A stretch of DNA of 64,000 nt from Ralstonia pickettii (lineage in GTDB: Bacteria > Pseudomonadota > Gammaproteobacteria > Burkholderiales > Burkholderiaceae). The translations under genes and the position numbers were made by a program. The DNA lies in NCBI RefSeq assembly GCF_030582395.1, contig NZ_CP104381.1:1984001-2048000 (forward strand). Reading direction: 5' to 3'. A model generated the notes under the pieces. The model saw only the letters and a list, made by a program, of their open reading frames with translations. It was not told the origin of the DNA and did not search any database. Positions 1 through 8,334 of this stretch are shown in pieces (the stretch's first letter is position 1; every line of letters starts with the position of its first letter).

Positions 1-391
1 TTTGCGCAGCGGCCACGAGCGAGAGGTGTCGCTCGTCCGAATACGGCTCGAAATAGGCAAACCAGATGCTGTCGTGCTCGGGCGTCACCTCGATCGTCAA
101 CGTCTTGCCGTCATAGCGGGTCGGCACGCGGAACCAATGCTCGCGGTCGTACGAGGCGACGGCACGGTAGTCCTTCCAGCCGGAGGCATAGGTGCATTCG
201 CCGGCGTTTTCCAGCGCAAGCGTGCAGGCCTGGCCCAGCACCCCTTGCAGGCGGAAGTGAAACCATTGCGTGAAGTCGGCGTGCGAATCGCGGCGAATGC
301 GCAGGCGGATGGCATCGGCGCGGGCGGCATCGACGATTTCGATGGCGCCGCTGTCGAACGCGCTGGAGATGTGCGGTTGCGTGGCTGTCAT
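1..391 (-). CDS. M14-family cytosolic carboxypeptidase, N-terminal part (truncated by window edge)
   Basis: The first 130 residues are present and the rest lies left of the window. The visible part looks like the beta-sandwich N-terminal domain of bacterial cytosolic carboxypeptidases related to AGBL/Nna1. It contains YDREHWFRVPT around residue 82 and the signature IWFAYFEPYSDERHL around residue 110, which normally precedes the zinc carboxypeptidase domain. The catalytic HxxE motif would be beyond the edge and cannot be seen. The start is the ATG whose complement is at 389-391. The next gene on the same strand, yaaA, ends 14 bp upstream, so the two may be cotranscribed. Substrate unknown. Confidence 0.75.
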   Translation of the reverse strand, partial: MTATQPHISSAFDSGAIEIVDAARADAIRLRIRRDSHADFTQWFHFRLQGVLGQACTLALENAGECTYASGWKDYRAVASYDREHWFRVPTRYDGKTLTIEVTPEHDSIWFAYFEPYSDERHLSLVAAAQ

Positions 392-405
392 GTCGGATCC
401 TGTCA

Positions 406-1179
406 TCAGGTGAGCTTGCGGCGGAAGATCCAGCGCTCGTCGTCGGAATCGGCAGCGACAAAAGCATAGCCGTCGACATCGAACGCCTTCAGCTTGCGCG
501 GATCGGTGATGCGGTGCTCGATCGCATAGCGCGCCATCAGACCGCGCGCACGCTTCGCATAGAACGAAATGATCTTGTACTGGCCGTTCTTCCAGTCCTC
601 AAACACCGGCGTGACGATGCGGGCCTTGAGCACCTTGGGCCGCACCACCTTGAAATACTCTTCCGACGCGAGATTGACGAGCACGGGGTCGTCGTCCTGC
701 TTGAAGAGCTTGTTAAGCGCAAGCGTCACGTCATCGCCCCAGAAGGCGTACAAATCCTTGCCGCGCGGATTGACCAGGCGCGTGCCCATTTCGAGGCGAT
801 ACGGCTGCATCCAGTCGAGCGGGCGCAGCACGCCGTAAAGCCCCGACAGAATCCGCAGATGCTTCTGCGCGAACTGCAGATCGTCCACCGCCAGCGAGTT
901 GGCATCGAGCCCGCCGTAGACATCGCCGTCGAAGGCCAGTGCGGCCTGCTTGCTGTTTTCGGCCGTGAATTCGGGCGACCAATCGGCATAGCGCGTGGCA
1001 TTGAGCGCCGCCAACGGGTCGGAAATGTGCATAAGCGTGCCGATCTGGGCCGGCGACAGCTTGCGAAGCACGTCAATGAGTTCTGCGGAGCGCTCGATGA
1101 AATCGGGCAGCGTGTGGGTCTTGGTGCGCGGCGGCGTGTCGTAGTCGAGCGACTTGGCCGGCGAGAGGACGATGATCAT
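406..1179 (-). CDS. yaaA: Peroxide stress protein YaaA (DUF328/UPF0246)
   Basis: A 257-residue protein, the same size as E. coli YaaA (258). It begins with the family hallmark [12 protein letters not shown] and has YADWSPEF and [12 protein letters not shown] further on. The frame stays open upstream, but this start matches the family N-terminus. E. coli YaaA is known to bind DNA and to lower free intracellular iron during H2O2 stress. The start codon lies almost back to back with the divergent PIN-domain gene, and the M14 carboxypeptidase gene follows downstream. The family call is secure; the physiological role here is by analogy. Confidence 0.93.
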   Translation of the reverse strand: MIIVLSPAKSLDYDTPPRTKTHTLPDFIERSAELIDVLRKLSPAQIGTLMHISDPLAALNATRYADWSPEFTAENSKQAALAFDGDVYGGLDANSLAVDDLQFAQKHLRILSGLYGVLRPLDWMQPYRLEMGTRLVNPRGKDLYAFWGDDVTLALNKLFKQDDDPVLVNLASEEYFKVVRPKVLKARIVTPVFEDWKNGQYKIISFYAKRARGLMARYAIEHRITDPRKLKAFDVDGYAFVAADSDDERWIFRRKLT

Positions 1180-1216
1180 GTCAGAATCGCGGTTCACAAG
1201 TCTGGAATTGTATCGA

Positions 1217-1741
1217 ATGGCAGACGCTGCCGCCCTCGCCCACTCCACCCAGGCTCCGACCCCGCGCGTGGTGCTGGACTCCAACATCTGGGTCGACATC
1301 CTGATCTTCGACGATGCGGTTGCGCGCCCCATCCGCGCTGCGCTGGAAGCCGGCCGGCTGGACGCCATCATCAGCCCCGCCTGCCGCGAAGAACTGCGCC
1401 GCGTGCTCGGCTATCCGCAATTCGCCCGCTACGCCGTCGACGCGCAGGCCGCACTCGCGTGGGTCGATCGCGTGACCCGATCCGTCGCCGATCCTGAACA
1501 TGCGGCCCGCGTGCAAGGCGAAGCGTTCGTCCCGCGCTGCAAGGATCGCGACGACCAGAAATTTCTCGCCCTCGCCGATGCCGCCGACGTTGCCTATCTC
1601 GTTTCCAAGGACCGCGCCGTGCTCAAGCTCAAGCGCCGCATGGCTAAGTATTGCGACGTGGCGGTGCTGCCGCCCAAGCAGTTCGTCGCGCTGGTCCAGT
1701 TGGAAAACACGCCCCTTGCTGCCATCCCGAATCAAGCTTGA
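1217..1741 (+). CDS. PIN-domain protein, putative toxin (COG1569 type), no antitoxin beside it
   Basis: A 174-residue PIN-like ribonuclease domain. The acidic metal-binding set is visible: D21 in [10 protein letters not shown]58/E59 in CREELRRVL, the D110-D113 cluster before [11 protein letters not shown], and D132 in SKDRAVL. This layout matches the family annotated as toxin-antitoxin system toxin component, PIN family. I chose the ATG at 1217. ATGs at 1172 and 1178 are in frame and have an AGAGGA upstream, but that would lie inside the divergent yaaA coding region. No small antitoxin gene adjoins it: yaaA is upstream and an aminotransferase starts 12 bp downstream. Toxin activity is therefore doubtful. 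Confidence 0.78.
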   Translation: MADAAALAHSTQAPTPRVVLDSNIWVDILIFDDAVARPIRAALEAGRLDAIISPACREELRRVLGYPQFARYAVDAQAALAWVDRVTRSVADPEHAARVQGEAFVPRCKDRDDQKFLALADAADVAYLVSKDRAVLKLKRRMAKYCDVAVLPPKQFVALVQLENTPLAAIPNQA

Positions 1742-1753
1742 AGCCGTCTTGTC

Positions 1754-2926
1754 ATGACCACTGTTGAATCGCTCGCACCCATCGCCCCGCCGCCGTCGCG
1801 CCTGCCGAATGTCGGCACCACCATCTTTACCGTGATGTCCGCGCTGGCCGTGGAAAAGCAGGCCGTCAACCTGGGCCAGGGCTTTCCTGATTTCGATTGC
1901 GACCCGCGCATCGTCGATGCGGTGTCCGACGCCATGCGCGCCGGCCTGAACCAGTACCCGCCGATGACGGGCGTGCCTGCCCTGCGCCAGGCCATCGCCG
2001 CCAAGGTCGCCAATCTGTACGGCCACGCTTACGATGCCGACCGCGAGATCACCATCACCGCCGGCGCCACGCAGGCGCTGCTGACGACCGTGCTGTGCTG
2101 CGTGCATCCGGGCGACGAAGTCATCGTGTTCGAGCCGACGTACGACAGCTACATTCCGTCGATTGAACTGGCGGGCGGCAAAGTCGTGCCGATCACGCTG
2201 AACGCGCCGGACTTTCGCATCCCGTTCGACACGCTGGCCGCGGCCATCACGCCGCGCACGCGCCTGATCATGCTCAACACGCCGCACAACCCGACCGGCA
2301 CGGTCTGGCATGCGGACGACATGCGCAAGCTCGCCGAGATCCTGGCGCCGACCAACGTGCTGCTGCTCTCCGATGAGGTGTACGAGCACATGGTGTACGA
2401 CGGCGTGCCGCATGCCTCGGTGGCGCGCATTCCCGAGCTGGCGCGTCGCGCTTTCGTGGTGTCGAGCTTCGGCAAGACGTATCACGTGACGGGCTGGAAG
2501 GTCGGCTACGTGGCCGCCCCCGTCGCGCTCATGGCGGAATTCCGCAAGGTGCACCAGTTCAACGTGTTCACCGTCAACACGCCGGTGCAGCACGGCCTGG
2601 CGACCTACATGGCGGATCCGCGTCCGTATCTGGAGTTGCCGGCGTTCTACCAACGCAAGCGCGACCTCTTCCGCGCCGGGCTGGAGAACACGCGCTTCAA
2701 GCTGCTGCCCTGCCAGGGGACGTACTTCCAGTGCGTGGATTACAGCGCCATCTCCGATCTGCCCGAGGCCGAGTTCGCCAAGTGGCTGACGAGCGAGATC
2801 GGCGTGGCGGCGATCCCCGTATCGGCGTTCTATTCGCAGCCGCACGAATCGGGCGTGGTGCGCTTCTGCTTCGCCAAGAAAGACGAAACGCTCCAGGTTG
2901 CGCTGGAGCGCTTGTCGAAGGTGTAA
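1754..2926 (+). CDS. Methionine-type aminotransferase, PLP-dependent class I/II (YbdL-like)
   Basis: A 390-residue fold-type I aminotransferase. Visible motifs: LGQGFPDFD near residue 40, the NPTG motif at N179-G182, SDEVY with D207 contacting the pyridine nitrogen, and SSFGK with the Schiff-base lysine at K241 followed by TGWKVGY. The N-terminal GTTIFTVMSALA resembles E. coli YbdL, which prefers methionine, histidine and phenylalanine as amino donors. It starts 12 bp after the PIN-domain gene on the same strand, so they may share a transcript. A role in methionine salvage or keto-acid exchange is likely; the exact substrate cannot be read from sequence. Confidence 0.85.
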   Translation: MTTVESLAPIAPPPSRLPNVGTTIFTVMSALAVEKQAVNLGQGFPDFDCDPRIVDAVSDAMRAGLNQYPPMTGVPALRQAIAAKVANLYGHAYDADREITITAGATQALLTTVLCCVHPGDEVIVFEPTYDSYIPSIELAGGKVVPITLNAPDFRIPFDTLAAAITPRTRLIMLNTPHNPTGTVWHADDMRKLAEILAPTNVLLLSDEVYEHMVYDGVPHASVARIPELARRAFVVSSFGKTYHVTGWKVGYVAAPVALMAEFRKVHQFNVFTVNTPVQHGLATYMADPRPYLELPAFYQRKRDLFRAGLENTRFKLLPCQGTYFQCVDYSAISDLPEAEFAKWLTSEIGVAAIPVSAFYSQPHESGVVRFCFAKKDETLQVALERLSKV

Positions 2927-2946
2927 GACCTTCAGGCCGAGGCGGA

Positions 2947-3603
2947 TCAGCGCTTGCTGGCGTAGTGCGCCAGCATCTGCTCCAGATTGGCCTTGCTGTC
3001 TGCCCGCACTTTCTGCACGTTGGGGTTCTCGGCCATTTTGGCCAGGTAAGGCTTGACGCCCTCGACCTGCGCCAGCAGGTCTTCACCGTAGATGATCTTG
3101 GTAGCCTGGCTGACCAGGGGGAAATGCACGATGGCCGCGCAATCCGCAATGGTGAACGTGTCGCCCGCGACATAAGGCGAGAACTTGAACAGCTTGGCCG
3201 CCGCCGGGATGTTCTTCTGCAGTTGTTCGCGCACCTTGACCTTCAGGTTGTCGCTGATCTTGCCGCCGAAGAACGCCTCGGGAAACAACTGGCGCGCCAC
3301 CAACTCCAGGTGCAGCTCCAGGAACGTCACCACCTCTCGCACCTTGGCCGCCTGGAACGGATCGGCCGGAACCAGCGGATGCTCCGGATAACGCGCCTCC
3401 AGATAGTCGACAATGACCTGCGATTCGCACATGCCGAGATCGCCATCCTTCAGATACGGCACCTTGTGCAGCGGCGAGATTTCGCCGTCGGTCTGGTCCG
3501 GCCAGCGCAGTGATTCCTCAAAAGGGAGTCCCTTTTCCAGCAGGGCGAGCTTGACTTTGTTGTAGTAGTTGCTCGCAGAAAAGCCGTAAAGCGTCAGCAT
3601 CAA
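2947..3603 (-). CDS. Glutathione S-transferase family protein
   Basis: A 218-residue protein with an N-terminal thioredoxin-like domain (LTLYGFSASNYYNKVKLAL, residues 3-21) and the GSH-binding segment VPYLKDGD followed by CESQVIVDYLE. An all-alpha C-terminal domain ends in KVRADSKANLEQMLAHY. The S/N residues near position 10 sit where the GSH-activating Ser/Tyr is expected. Two consecutive ATGs are possible starts at 3603 and 3600. It converges with the aminotransferase and diverges from the 3-hydroxyacyl-CoA dehydrogenase at 3710, with an operator-like palindrome between them. Substrate unknown. Confidence 0.87.
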   Translation of the reverse strand: MMLTLYGFSASNYYNKVKLALLEKGLPFEESLRWPDQTDGEISPLHKVPYLKDGDLGMCESQVIVDYLEARYPEHPLVPADPFQAAKVREVVTFLELHLELVARQLFPEAFFGGKISDNLKVKVREQLQKNIPAAAKLFKFSPYVAGDTFTIADCAAIVHFPLVSQATKIIYGEDLLAQVEGVKPYLAKMAENPNVQKVRADSKANLEQMLAHYASKR

Positions 3604-3658
3604 ACCGTCTCCTTGGTAATTTGGCCGTTCGTTATGGTCGGTGCGGATGCCAGAAATC

Positions 3659-3670
3659 GCACGCTCGTGC
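3659..3670. promoter_or_regulatory. Candidate repressor operator GCACGCTCGTGC upstream of 3-hydroxyacyl-CoA dehydrogenase
   Basis: A 12-bp dyad (GCACG-N2-CGTGC) lies 40 bp before the ATG at 3710, immediately before a TATTTT that could be the -10 box. The same GCACG-N2-CGTKC pattern occurs twice upstream of the acyl-CoA dehydrogenase operon at about 33 kb. A placement between -35 and -10 suits a TetR-type repressor. No regulator gene for it is visible in the window. Confidence 0.4.
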
Positions 3671-3709
3671 TATTTTAGCCAGACTTCTTTCGATCGCAGC
3701 GGATTTCAT

Positions 3710-5218
3710 ATGCAGACTATCGGGATTGTGGGCACCGGCGCCATGGGGCGCGGCATTGCACAGATCGCGGCCCAGGCAGGTTTGCGCGTCAAACTGTTCG
3801 ACGCCAATCCGCAAGCCGTGGAAGCGGCGCGCACTGCACTGGCCGATACGCTCGCCAAGCTGGCCGCCAAGGGCAAGATGACGGCGGAGGAAGCCGACGC
3901 CACCGTCGCGCGGCTCGTTCCTGCGGGCGCGCTCACCGATCTGGCCGACTGCGATCTCGTGGTCGAGGCCATCGTCGAAAAGCTCGACGTCAAGCGCGAC
4001 CTCTTCCGTCAGCTCGAAGACATCGTTCGCGCGGATGCCATCCTGGCGTCGAATACATCATCACTGTCGATCACGGCGATTGCCGCGACATGCAAGCACC
4101 CCGAACGCGTCGCGGGCTTTCACTTTTTCAACCCGGTGCCGCTGATGAAGGTGGTCGAAGTCATCGACGGCCTGCGCAGCGCGTCCGCAACCGGTGACGC
4201 GCTGGCCGCACTGGCCAAGCGCATGGGGCACACCGCCGTGCGCTGCATCGACATGCCAGGCTTCATCGTCAACCACGCCGGGCGCGGCATGAATACCGAA
4301 GGGCTGCGCGTGGCGCAGGAAAGTGTGGCGGCCTATGCGGACATCGACGCCATCATGCGCGAGCAGGCCGGCTTCCGCATGGGGCCGTTCGAGTTGATGG
4401 ACCTCACAGGGCTGGACGTTTCGCACCCGGTGATGGAATCGGTCTACCGCCAGTTCTACGACGAACCGCGCTATCGTCCGTCGCAGATCACAGCGGTTCG
4501 CTTTGCCGGCGGCATTCTGGGCCGCAAGACGGGCGAAGGTTTCTATCGTTATCCGGATGGACAGAAGCAAGTCCCCGCCGAAGCGCCCGCCCCGTCTGCG
4601 CGCCCGTCTTCGGTGTGGATCAGCCGCGCGCATGACGCCGGCCACGCCGCAGCGCAGCGCCTGTTGCTCGATCTGGGCATCACGCCCGAAGCCGGTTCCA
4701 AACCGTCCGCCGACGCATTGGTCATCGTCACGCCGCGCGGGCTGGATGCCACCGCCTGCGTGGCCGCCGAGGGGCTCGACGCACGCCGCACCGTGGCGCT
4801 CGACACGCTCTATCCGTTTGCCGCCACCAAGCGCCGCACGCTGATGACCACACCCGCCACCGATGCAGCCTACCGCGATGCCGCACACAGCTTGTTCGCG
4901 TCCGACGGCGTGCCGGTCACGGTGATCCGCGATTCGGGTGGCTTTGTCGCGCAGCGCATCGTCGCGTGCATCGTCAACATCGCGTGCGATATCGCACAGC
5001 AGCGCATTGCCACGCCCACCGACATCGACCTCGCCGTCACGCTGGGACTCGGTTATCCCAAAGGGCCGCTGGCACTCGGCGATACGCTGGGCACGAACGC
5101 CATCCTGGAAATCCTGCAGAACCTCTACGCGCTCTATGGCGACCCGCGCTATCGCCCGAGCCCGTGGCTGCTGCGCCGTGCCCGTCTGGGCATGTCGCTG
5201 CTCACGCCTGACGCCTGA
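3710..5218 (+). CDS. 3-hydroxyacyl-CoA dehydrogenase (PaaH/PaaC-like, 502 aa)
   Basis: NAD-dependent oxidation of 3-hydroxyacyl-CoA to 3-ketoacyl-CoA in beta-oxidation or aromatic-acid degradation. The Rossmann motif GIVGTGAMGRG is at residues 5-15. HFFNPVPLMKVVEVI carries the catalytic His. The first C-terminal domain contains NHAGRGMNTEG, MGPFELMDLTGLDV and GRKTGEGFYRYP. A second helical domain at about 400-500 (GFVAQRI, LGLGYPKGPLALGD) duplicates it, as in the roughly 500-residue PaaH form. The ATG at 3710 begins MQTIGIVG; the upstream in-frame extension is not family-like. It leads a plus-strand run with enoyl-CoA hydratase, phosphatase and kinase genes. The stop codon lies inside a heptamer repeat. 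Confidence 0.92.
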   Translation: MQTIGIVGTGAMGRGIAQIAAQAGLRVKLFDANPQAVEAARTALADTLAKLAAKGKMTAEEADATVARLVPAGALTDLADCDLVVEAIVEKLDVKRDLFRQLEDIVRADAILASNTSSLSITAIAATCKHPERVAGFHFFNPVPLMKVVEVIDGLRSASATGDALAALAKRMGHTAVRCIDMPGFIVNHAGRGMNTEGLRVAQESVAAYADIDAIMREQAGFRMGPFELMDLTGLDVSHPVMESVYRQFYDEPRYRPSQITAVRFAGGILGRKTGEGFYRYPDGQKQVPAEAPAPSARPSSVWISRAHDAGHAAAQRLLLDLGITPEAGSKPSADALVIVTPRGLDATACVAAEGLDARRTVALDTLYPFAATKRRTLMTTPATDAAYRDAAHSLFASDGVPVTVIRDSGGFVAQRIVACIVNIACDIAQQRIATPTDIDLAVTLGLGYPKGPLALGDTLGTNAILEILQNLYALYGDPRYRPSPWLLRRARLGMSLLTPDA

Positions 5219-5240
5219 TGCCTGATGCCTGATGCCTGAT
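5206..5240. repeat. Five tandem copies of a 7-bp unit (GCCTGAC, then 4 x GCCTGAT)
   Basis: The heptamer runs across the 3-prime end of the hydroxyacyl-CoA dehydrogenase gene and its TGA stop (5216-5218). Because 7 is not a multiple of 3, successive copies place TGA in different frames. Gaining or losing copies downstream of the stop leaves the protein unchanged. Confidence 0.9.
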
Positions 5241-5265
5241 TGCCGCTTACCCTGACGAGGCCGCC

Positions 5266-6045
5266 ATGACCGCGCAATTGCTCTCCAAACGCATCGGCTC
5301 GACGCTGGTGCTGACGCTGTCCAACCCTGACGCGCGCAACGCGCTGGACCCGGTGATGTACACCGCGTCGATGGAAGCGCTCGACCGTGCCGTCACTGAC
5401 AACGAGATCCGTGCCGTCATCTTCACGGGCGACGGCAACGCCTTCTGTGCGGGCGGCAATCTGAACCGCCTGCTGGAAAACCGTAGCAAGCCGCGCAGCG
5501 TTCAAGAAGAAGGCATCGACGCGCTCAACCACTGGATCGAGACAATCCGCACGTTTCCCAAGCCCGTAATTGCCGCAGTGGAGGGCCCAGCGGCAGGCGC
5601 CGGTTTCTCGTTGGTACTGGCTTGCGACTTTGCGATTGCCGCGTCGGACGCGAAGTTCGTGATGGCGTATGTGAACGTCGCGCTGACGCCGGACGGCGGG
5701 GGCTCGTGGCACATCGCGCGCTTCCTGCCGCGCCCGCTGGCGAGCGAAATCATCATGCTCGGCAAGCCTGTCAGCGCGGAGCGGCTCGCGCACTTCGGCC
5801 TCATCAATGAGGTCGTCAAACCCGGCGAGGCGCTGGACCAGGCGCTGGCACTGGCGGAAAAACTCGCTGCGCAATCGCCGCACGCAGTGGGCCGCATCAA
5901 GGGCCTGATCGCCCACGCCGAAGACGCCTCGCTGCACGACCACCTCAAGGCCGAGCAGCACAGCTTTGTCGAAGCGCTGCACCACGCCGACGGCAACGAA
6001 GGCATCTCGGCGTTCCTGCAAAAGCGCAAACCTCAATACCGCTGA
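5266..6045 (+). CDS. Enoyl-CoA hydratase/isomerase family protein
   Basis: A 259-residue crotonase-fold protein. Oxyanion-hole segments are present: NAFCAGGNL around residue 65 and VEGPAAGAGFSLVLACDFAIA around 105-125. The helical C-terminus contains KRKPQYR. At the second catalytic position (ALTPDGGGSWHIARFLPR) it has Asp-Gly-Gly rather than the classical Glu, as in many oxepin-CoA/isomerase-like members. Strict hydratase activity is therefore not assured. It lies 47 bp after the 3-hydroxyacyl-CoA dehydrogenase and 12 bp before the phosphatase gene, which indicates an operon. Confidence 0.88.
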   Translation: MTAQLLSKRIGSTLVLTLSNPDARNALDPVMYTASMEALDRAVTDNEIRAVIFTGDGNAFCAGGNLNRLLENRSKPRSVQEEGIDALNHWIETIRTFPKPVIAAVEGPAAGAGFSLVLACDFAIAASDAKFVMAYVNVALTPDGGGSWHIARFLPRPLASEIIMLGKPVSAERLAHFGLINEVVKPGEALDQALALAEKLAAQSPHAVGRIKGLIAHAEDASLHDHLKAEQHSFVEALHHADGNEGISAFLQKRKPQYR

Positions 6046-6057
6046 TTTCCGGCCCGC

Positions 6058-6792
6058 ATGGTTCCCTTCCCGACACCCCAGCGCCGGCGCGTCTATCTGA
6101 TGCGTCATGGCGCCGTGACGTACTTTGACGAAACCGGCCGCCCTGTTCCCTCGCCCGAGGCCGTCCCGCTCAACGAACTCGGCCGCAGCCAAACCACCGC
6201 TGCCGGCAAGATCTTTGCGGCCGAGGGCATCGTCTTCGACCGCGTGATCGTCAGCGGCCTGCCGCGCACGGTGGAAACCGCGCAGCGCGTGCTGGCCGAG
6301 ATGCCCGCGATGCAGGAACGCGGCATCGCGCTTGAACACTGGCCCGAGCTGCAGGAAATCCGCGGCGGCAAGCTGGCGGAAATTCCCGAGCACGAACTCG
6401 CGCAGGCTTTCATCGGCGCGTTTGAGGGCACGGTGTCCGAAGACCGGCGTTTTCTCAACGGAGAAAGCATCGGTGAATTTCTTGACCGTGTTATTCCAGC
6501 CATCGCCCGCCTGCGCGCGCAAACGGACTGGGACACCGTGCTGCTGGTGCTGCATGGCGGCACCAACCGCGCGATCCTCTCGCACGCCATCACCGGGGGC
6601 GAGCGCGTGTTCTTCGGCAGCCTCGCGCAGACCGCCGGCTGTATCAACGTGCTCGATGTCGGCCAAGCCCCGACCGACTGGGTGCTGCGCATGAGCAATT
6701 TTTCGGCGCCTTCGCCAACGCATGTCGGCTCACGACTGACGACGATGGAGGTGCTGCTGCAGCAATACCTTCGCCATCGGCAACCGACCTGA
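6058..6792 (+). CDS. Histidine phosphatase (phosphoglycerate mutase-like) family protein
   Basis: A 244-residue branch-1 histidine phosphatase. The RHG motif is at R16-H17-G18 in YLMRHGAV. The later LVLHGGTNRAILSHAI supplies the second catalytic His, and SGLPRTVETAQRV supplies the phosphate-binding Arg. It is squeezed between the enoyl-CoA hydratase (12 bp) and the ACAD10/11-type kinase (38 bp). The substrate may be a phosphorylated intermediate or side product of the kinase; that is an inference from gene order only. A homology label such as phosphoglycerate mutase would be misleading. Confidence 0.87.
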   Translation: MVPFPTPQRRRVYLMRHGAVTYFDETGRPVPSPEAVPLNELGRSQTTAAGKIFAAEGIVFDRVIVSGLPRTVETAQRVLAEMPAMQERGIALEHWPELQEIRGGKLAEIPEHELAQAFIGAFEGTVSEDRRFLNGESIGEFLDRVIPAIARLRAQTDWDTVLLVLHGGTNRAILSHAITGGERVFFGSLAQTAGCINVLDVGQAPTDWVLRMSNFSAPSPTHVGSRLTTMEVLLQQYLRHRQPT

Positions 6793-6830
6793 ACTTTCCT
6801 CGACACACAACAAGATTCGGAGACACACCC

Positions 6831-7919
6831 ATGGCACAAACGGACCAGCAGGATTTCTCGGCCTTCGAGGGCACGCGCCCCGTGGCAGAACAGCAGAAGT
6901 TCGACATCGGCGCGCTGGAAGCGTGGATGCGCGAACATGTGGACGGCTTTGCCGGCCCGCTCACGGTTGAACAGTTCAAGGGCGGCCAGTCGAACCCGAC
7001 GTTCAAGCTGATCACGCCGTCGCGCACGTACGTGATGCGCGCCAAGCCCGGCCCGAAGGCGAAGCTGCTGCCGTCCGCGCACGCGATCGAACGCGAATAT
7101 CGGGTGATGGATGCGCTCGCCAAGACCGACGTCCCCGTCGCCAAGATGTATGCGCTGTGCGAAGACGAAGCCGTGATCGGCCGCGCCTTCTACATCATGG
7201 AGTTCGTACAGGGCCGCGTGCTGTGGGATCAGGCCCTGCCCGGCATGGCGCCTGCCGAGCGCAGCGCGATCTATGACGAGATGAACCGCGTCATCTCTGC
7301 GTTGCACACTGTGGACTACGCCGCCATCGGCCTGGCCGACTACGGCAAACCCGGCAACTATTTCGCGCGTCAGATCGAGCGCTGGAGCAAGCAATACAAG
7401 CTGTCGGAAACCGAGTCGATTCCGGCCATGGACAACCTGATCGAATGGCTGCCCAAGCACGTGCCGCAGGAAGCCGAGGAAATCACCAGCATCGTTCACG
7501 GCGACTACCGGCTCGACAACCTGATCTTCCACCCGACCGAGCCGCGCGTGCTGGCCATCCTGGATTGGGAACTGTCGACGCTGGGCCATCCGCTGGCTGA
7601 CTTCAGCTACCACTGCATGAGCTGGCACATCGAGCCGGGCCAATTCCGCGGCGTGGCAGGACTCGACTTCGCGGCACTCGGCATTCCCACCGAAGCCGAG
7701 TACATCCGCCAATACGAGGAACGCACCGGCCGCCGCATCACGGGCGACTGGAACTTCTACCTCGCCTACAACATGTTCCGCATTGCCGGCATCCTGCAGG
7801 GGATCATGAAGCGCGTGGTGGATGGCACGGCATCGTCGGCGCAGGCGATGGAGGCCGGCAAGCGCGCCCGCCCGATGGCCGAACTGGGCTGGAAGTACGC
7901 GCAGCAGGCCGGAGCCTGA
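6831..7919 (+). CDS. Phosphotransferase family protein, ACAD10/11 kinase-domain type (LvaA-like)
   Basis: A 362-residue aminoglycoside-phosphotransferase-fold kinase. The N-lobe has FKGGQSNPTFKL and the ATP-lysine region YVMRAKPG. The Brenner loop is HGDYRLDN (H223-N230, catalytic D225), with the metal-binding DWE at D245-E247 followed by TLGHPLADFSYH. This subfamily forms the N-terminal domain of vertebrate ACAD10/ACAD11. As LvaA in Pseudomonas putida it phosphorylates the 4-hydroxyl of 4-hydroxyacyl-CoA. A separately encoded ACAD11-type dehydrogenase lies at 12906-14165. The kinase therefore probably acts on hydroxyacyl-CoA, not on antibiotics. Confidence 0.88.
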   Translation: MAQTDQQDFSAFEGTRPVAEQQKFDIGALEAWMREHVDGFAGPLTVEQFKGGQSNPTFKLITPSRTYVMRAKPGPKAKLLPSAHAIEREYRVMDALAKTDVPVAKMYALCEDEAVIGRAFYIMEFVQGRVLWDQALPGMAPAERSAIYDEMNRVISALHTVDYAAIGLADYGKPGNYFARQIERWSKQYKLSETESIPAMDNLIEWLPKHVPQEAEEITSIVHGDYRLDNLIFHPTEPRVLAILDWELSTLGHPLADFSYHCMSWHIEPGQFRGVAGLDFAALGIPTEAEYIRQYEERTGRRITGDWNFYLAYNMFRIAGILQGIMKRVVDGTASSAQAMEAGKRARPMAELGWKYAQQAGA

Positions 7920-7932
7920 CGCCGCGGCTTTA

Positions 7933-8334
7933 CTAGTACTCGCGCGCCGCTTCCAGCGGACCCGACATTGGCGCCTCCAGCTCCAGCACCACCCCGCCCG
8001 GCAACTGCACGAAGATCTGTGCAGCAGGCCGCGCGGGGTGTTTTCTGACCTGGTGCGGCATGCTGCTCTCCCGCACAGCGGCCAGCACGTCGGCCGCATC
8101 TTTCCGGGTGCGGAATGCGATGTGCGAAAACAGCAGTTCCGGCGTATCCCCCTCCTGCGTCACGAGGTGGACGAGCGCATCGTCGTTTTGATACAGCCAC
8201 GTGCCGGGAAACGGAAACGCCGGGCGCGGGCCCGGTTTCCAGCCGAGCACATCGGCGAAAAATTTCAGGATGGGTGCATCTCCTGCCACGTGAAAGTTCA
8301 CATGGTCGAAGGTCCAATCGCTGTCAGTCGTCAT
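7933..8334 (-). CDS. VOC (glyoxalase/bleomycin-resistance fold) family protein
   Basis: A 133-residue single-domain vicinal-oxygen-chelate protein. It opens with WTFDHVNFHVAGDAPILKFFADVLGWKPG, where the first metal-type His is visible. The second half contains LLFSHIAFRTRKDAADVLAA and ends with PGGVVLELEAP, whose Glu is a usual metal ligand. The ATG overlaps the stop codon of the upstream SDR gene by 4 bp (ATGA), so the two are translationally coupled. Converges with the kinase gene. Substrate unknown. Confidence 0.85.
   Translation of the reverse strand: MTTDSDWTFDHVNFHVAGDAPILKFFADVLGWKPGPRPAFPFPGTWLYQNDDALVHLVTQEGDTPELLFSHIAFRTRKDAADVLAAVRESSMPHQVRKHPARPAAQIFVQLPGGVVLELEAPMSGPLEAAREY

Noticed and set aside
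5149..6723. Long minus-strand open frame opposite the enoyl-CoA hydratase and phosphatase genes
   Set aside because: Antisense shadow; no motif, and both plus-strand genes are well supported.
6831..7919. Aminoglycoside resistance phosphotransferase
   Set aside because: The fold matches, but the sequence is of the ACAD10/11 kinase subfamily and lies in a fatty-acid gene context.
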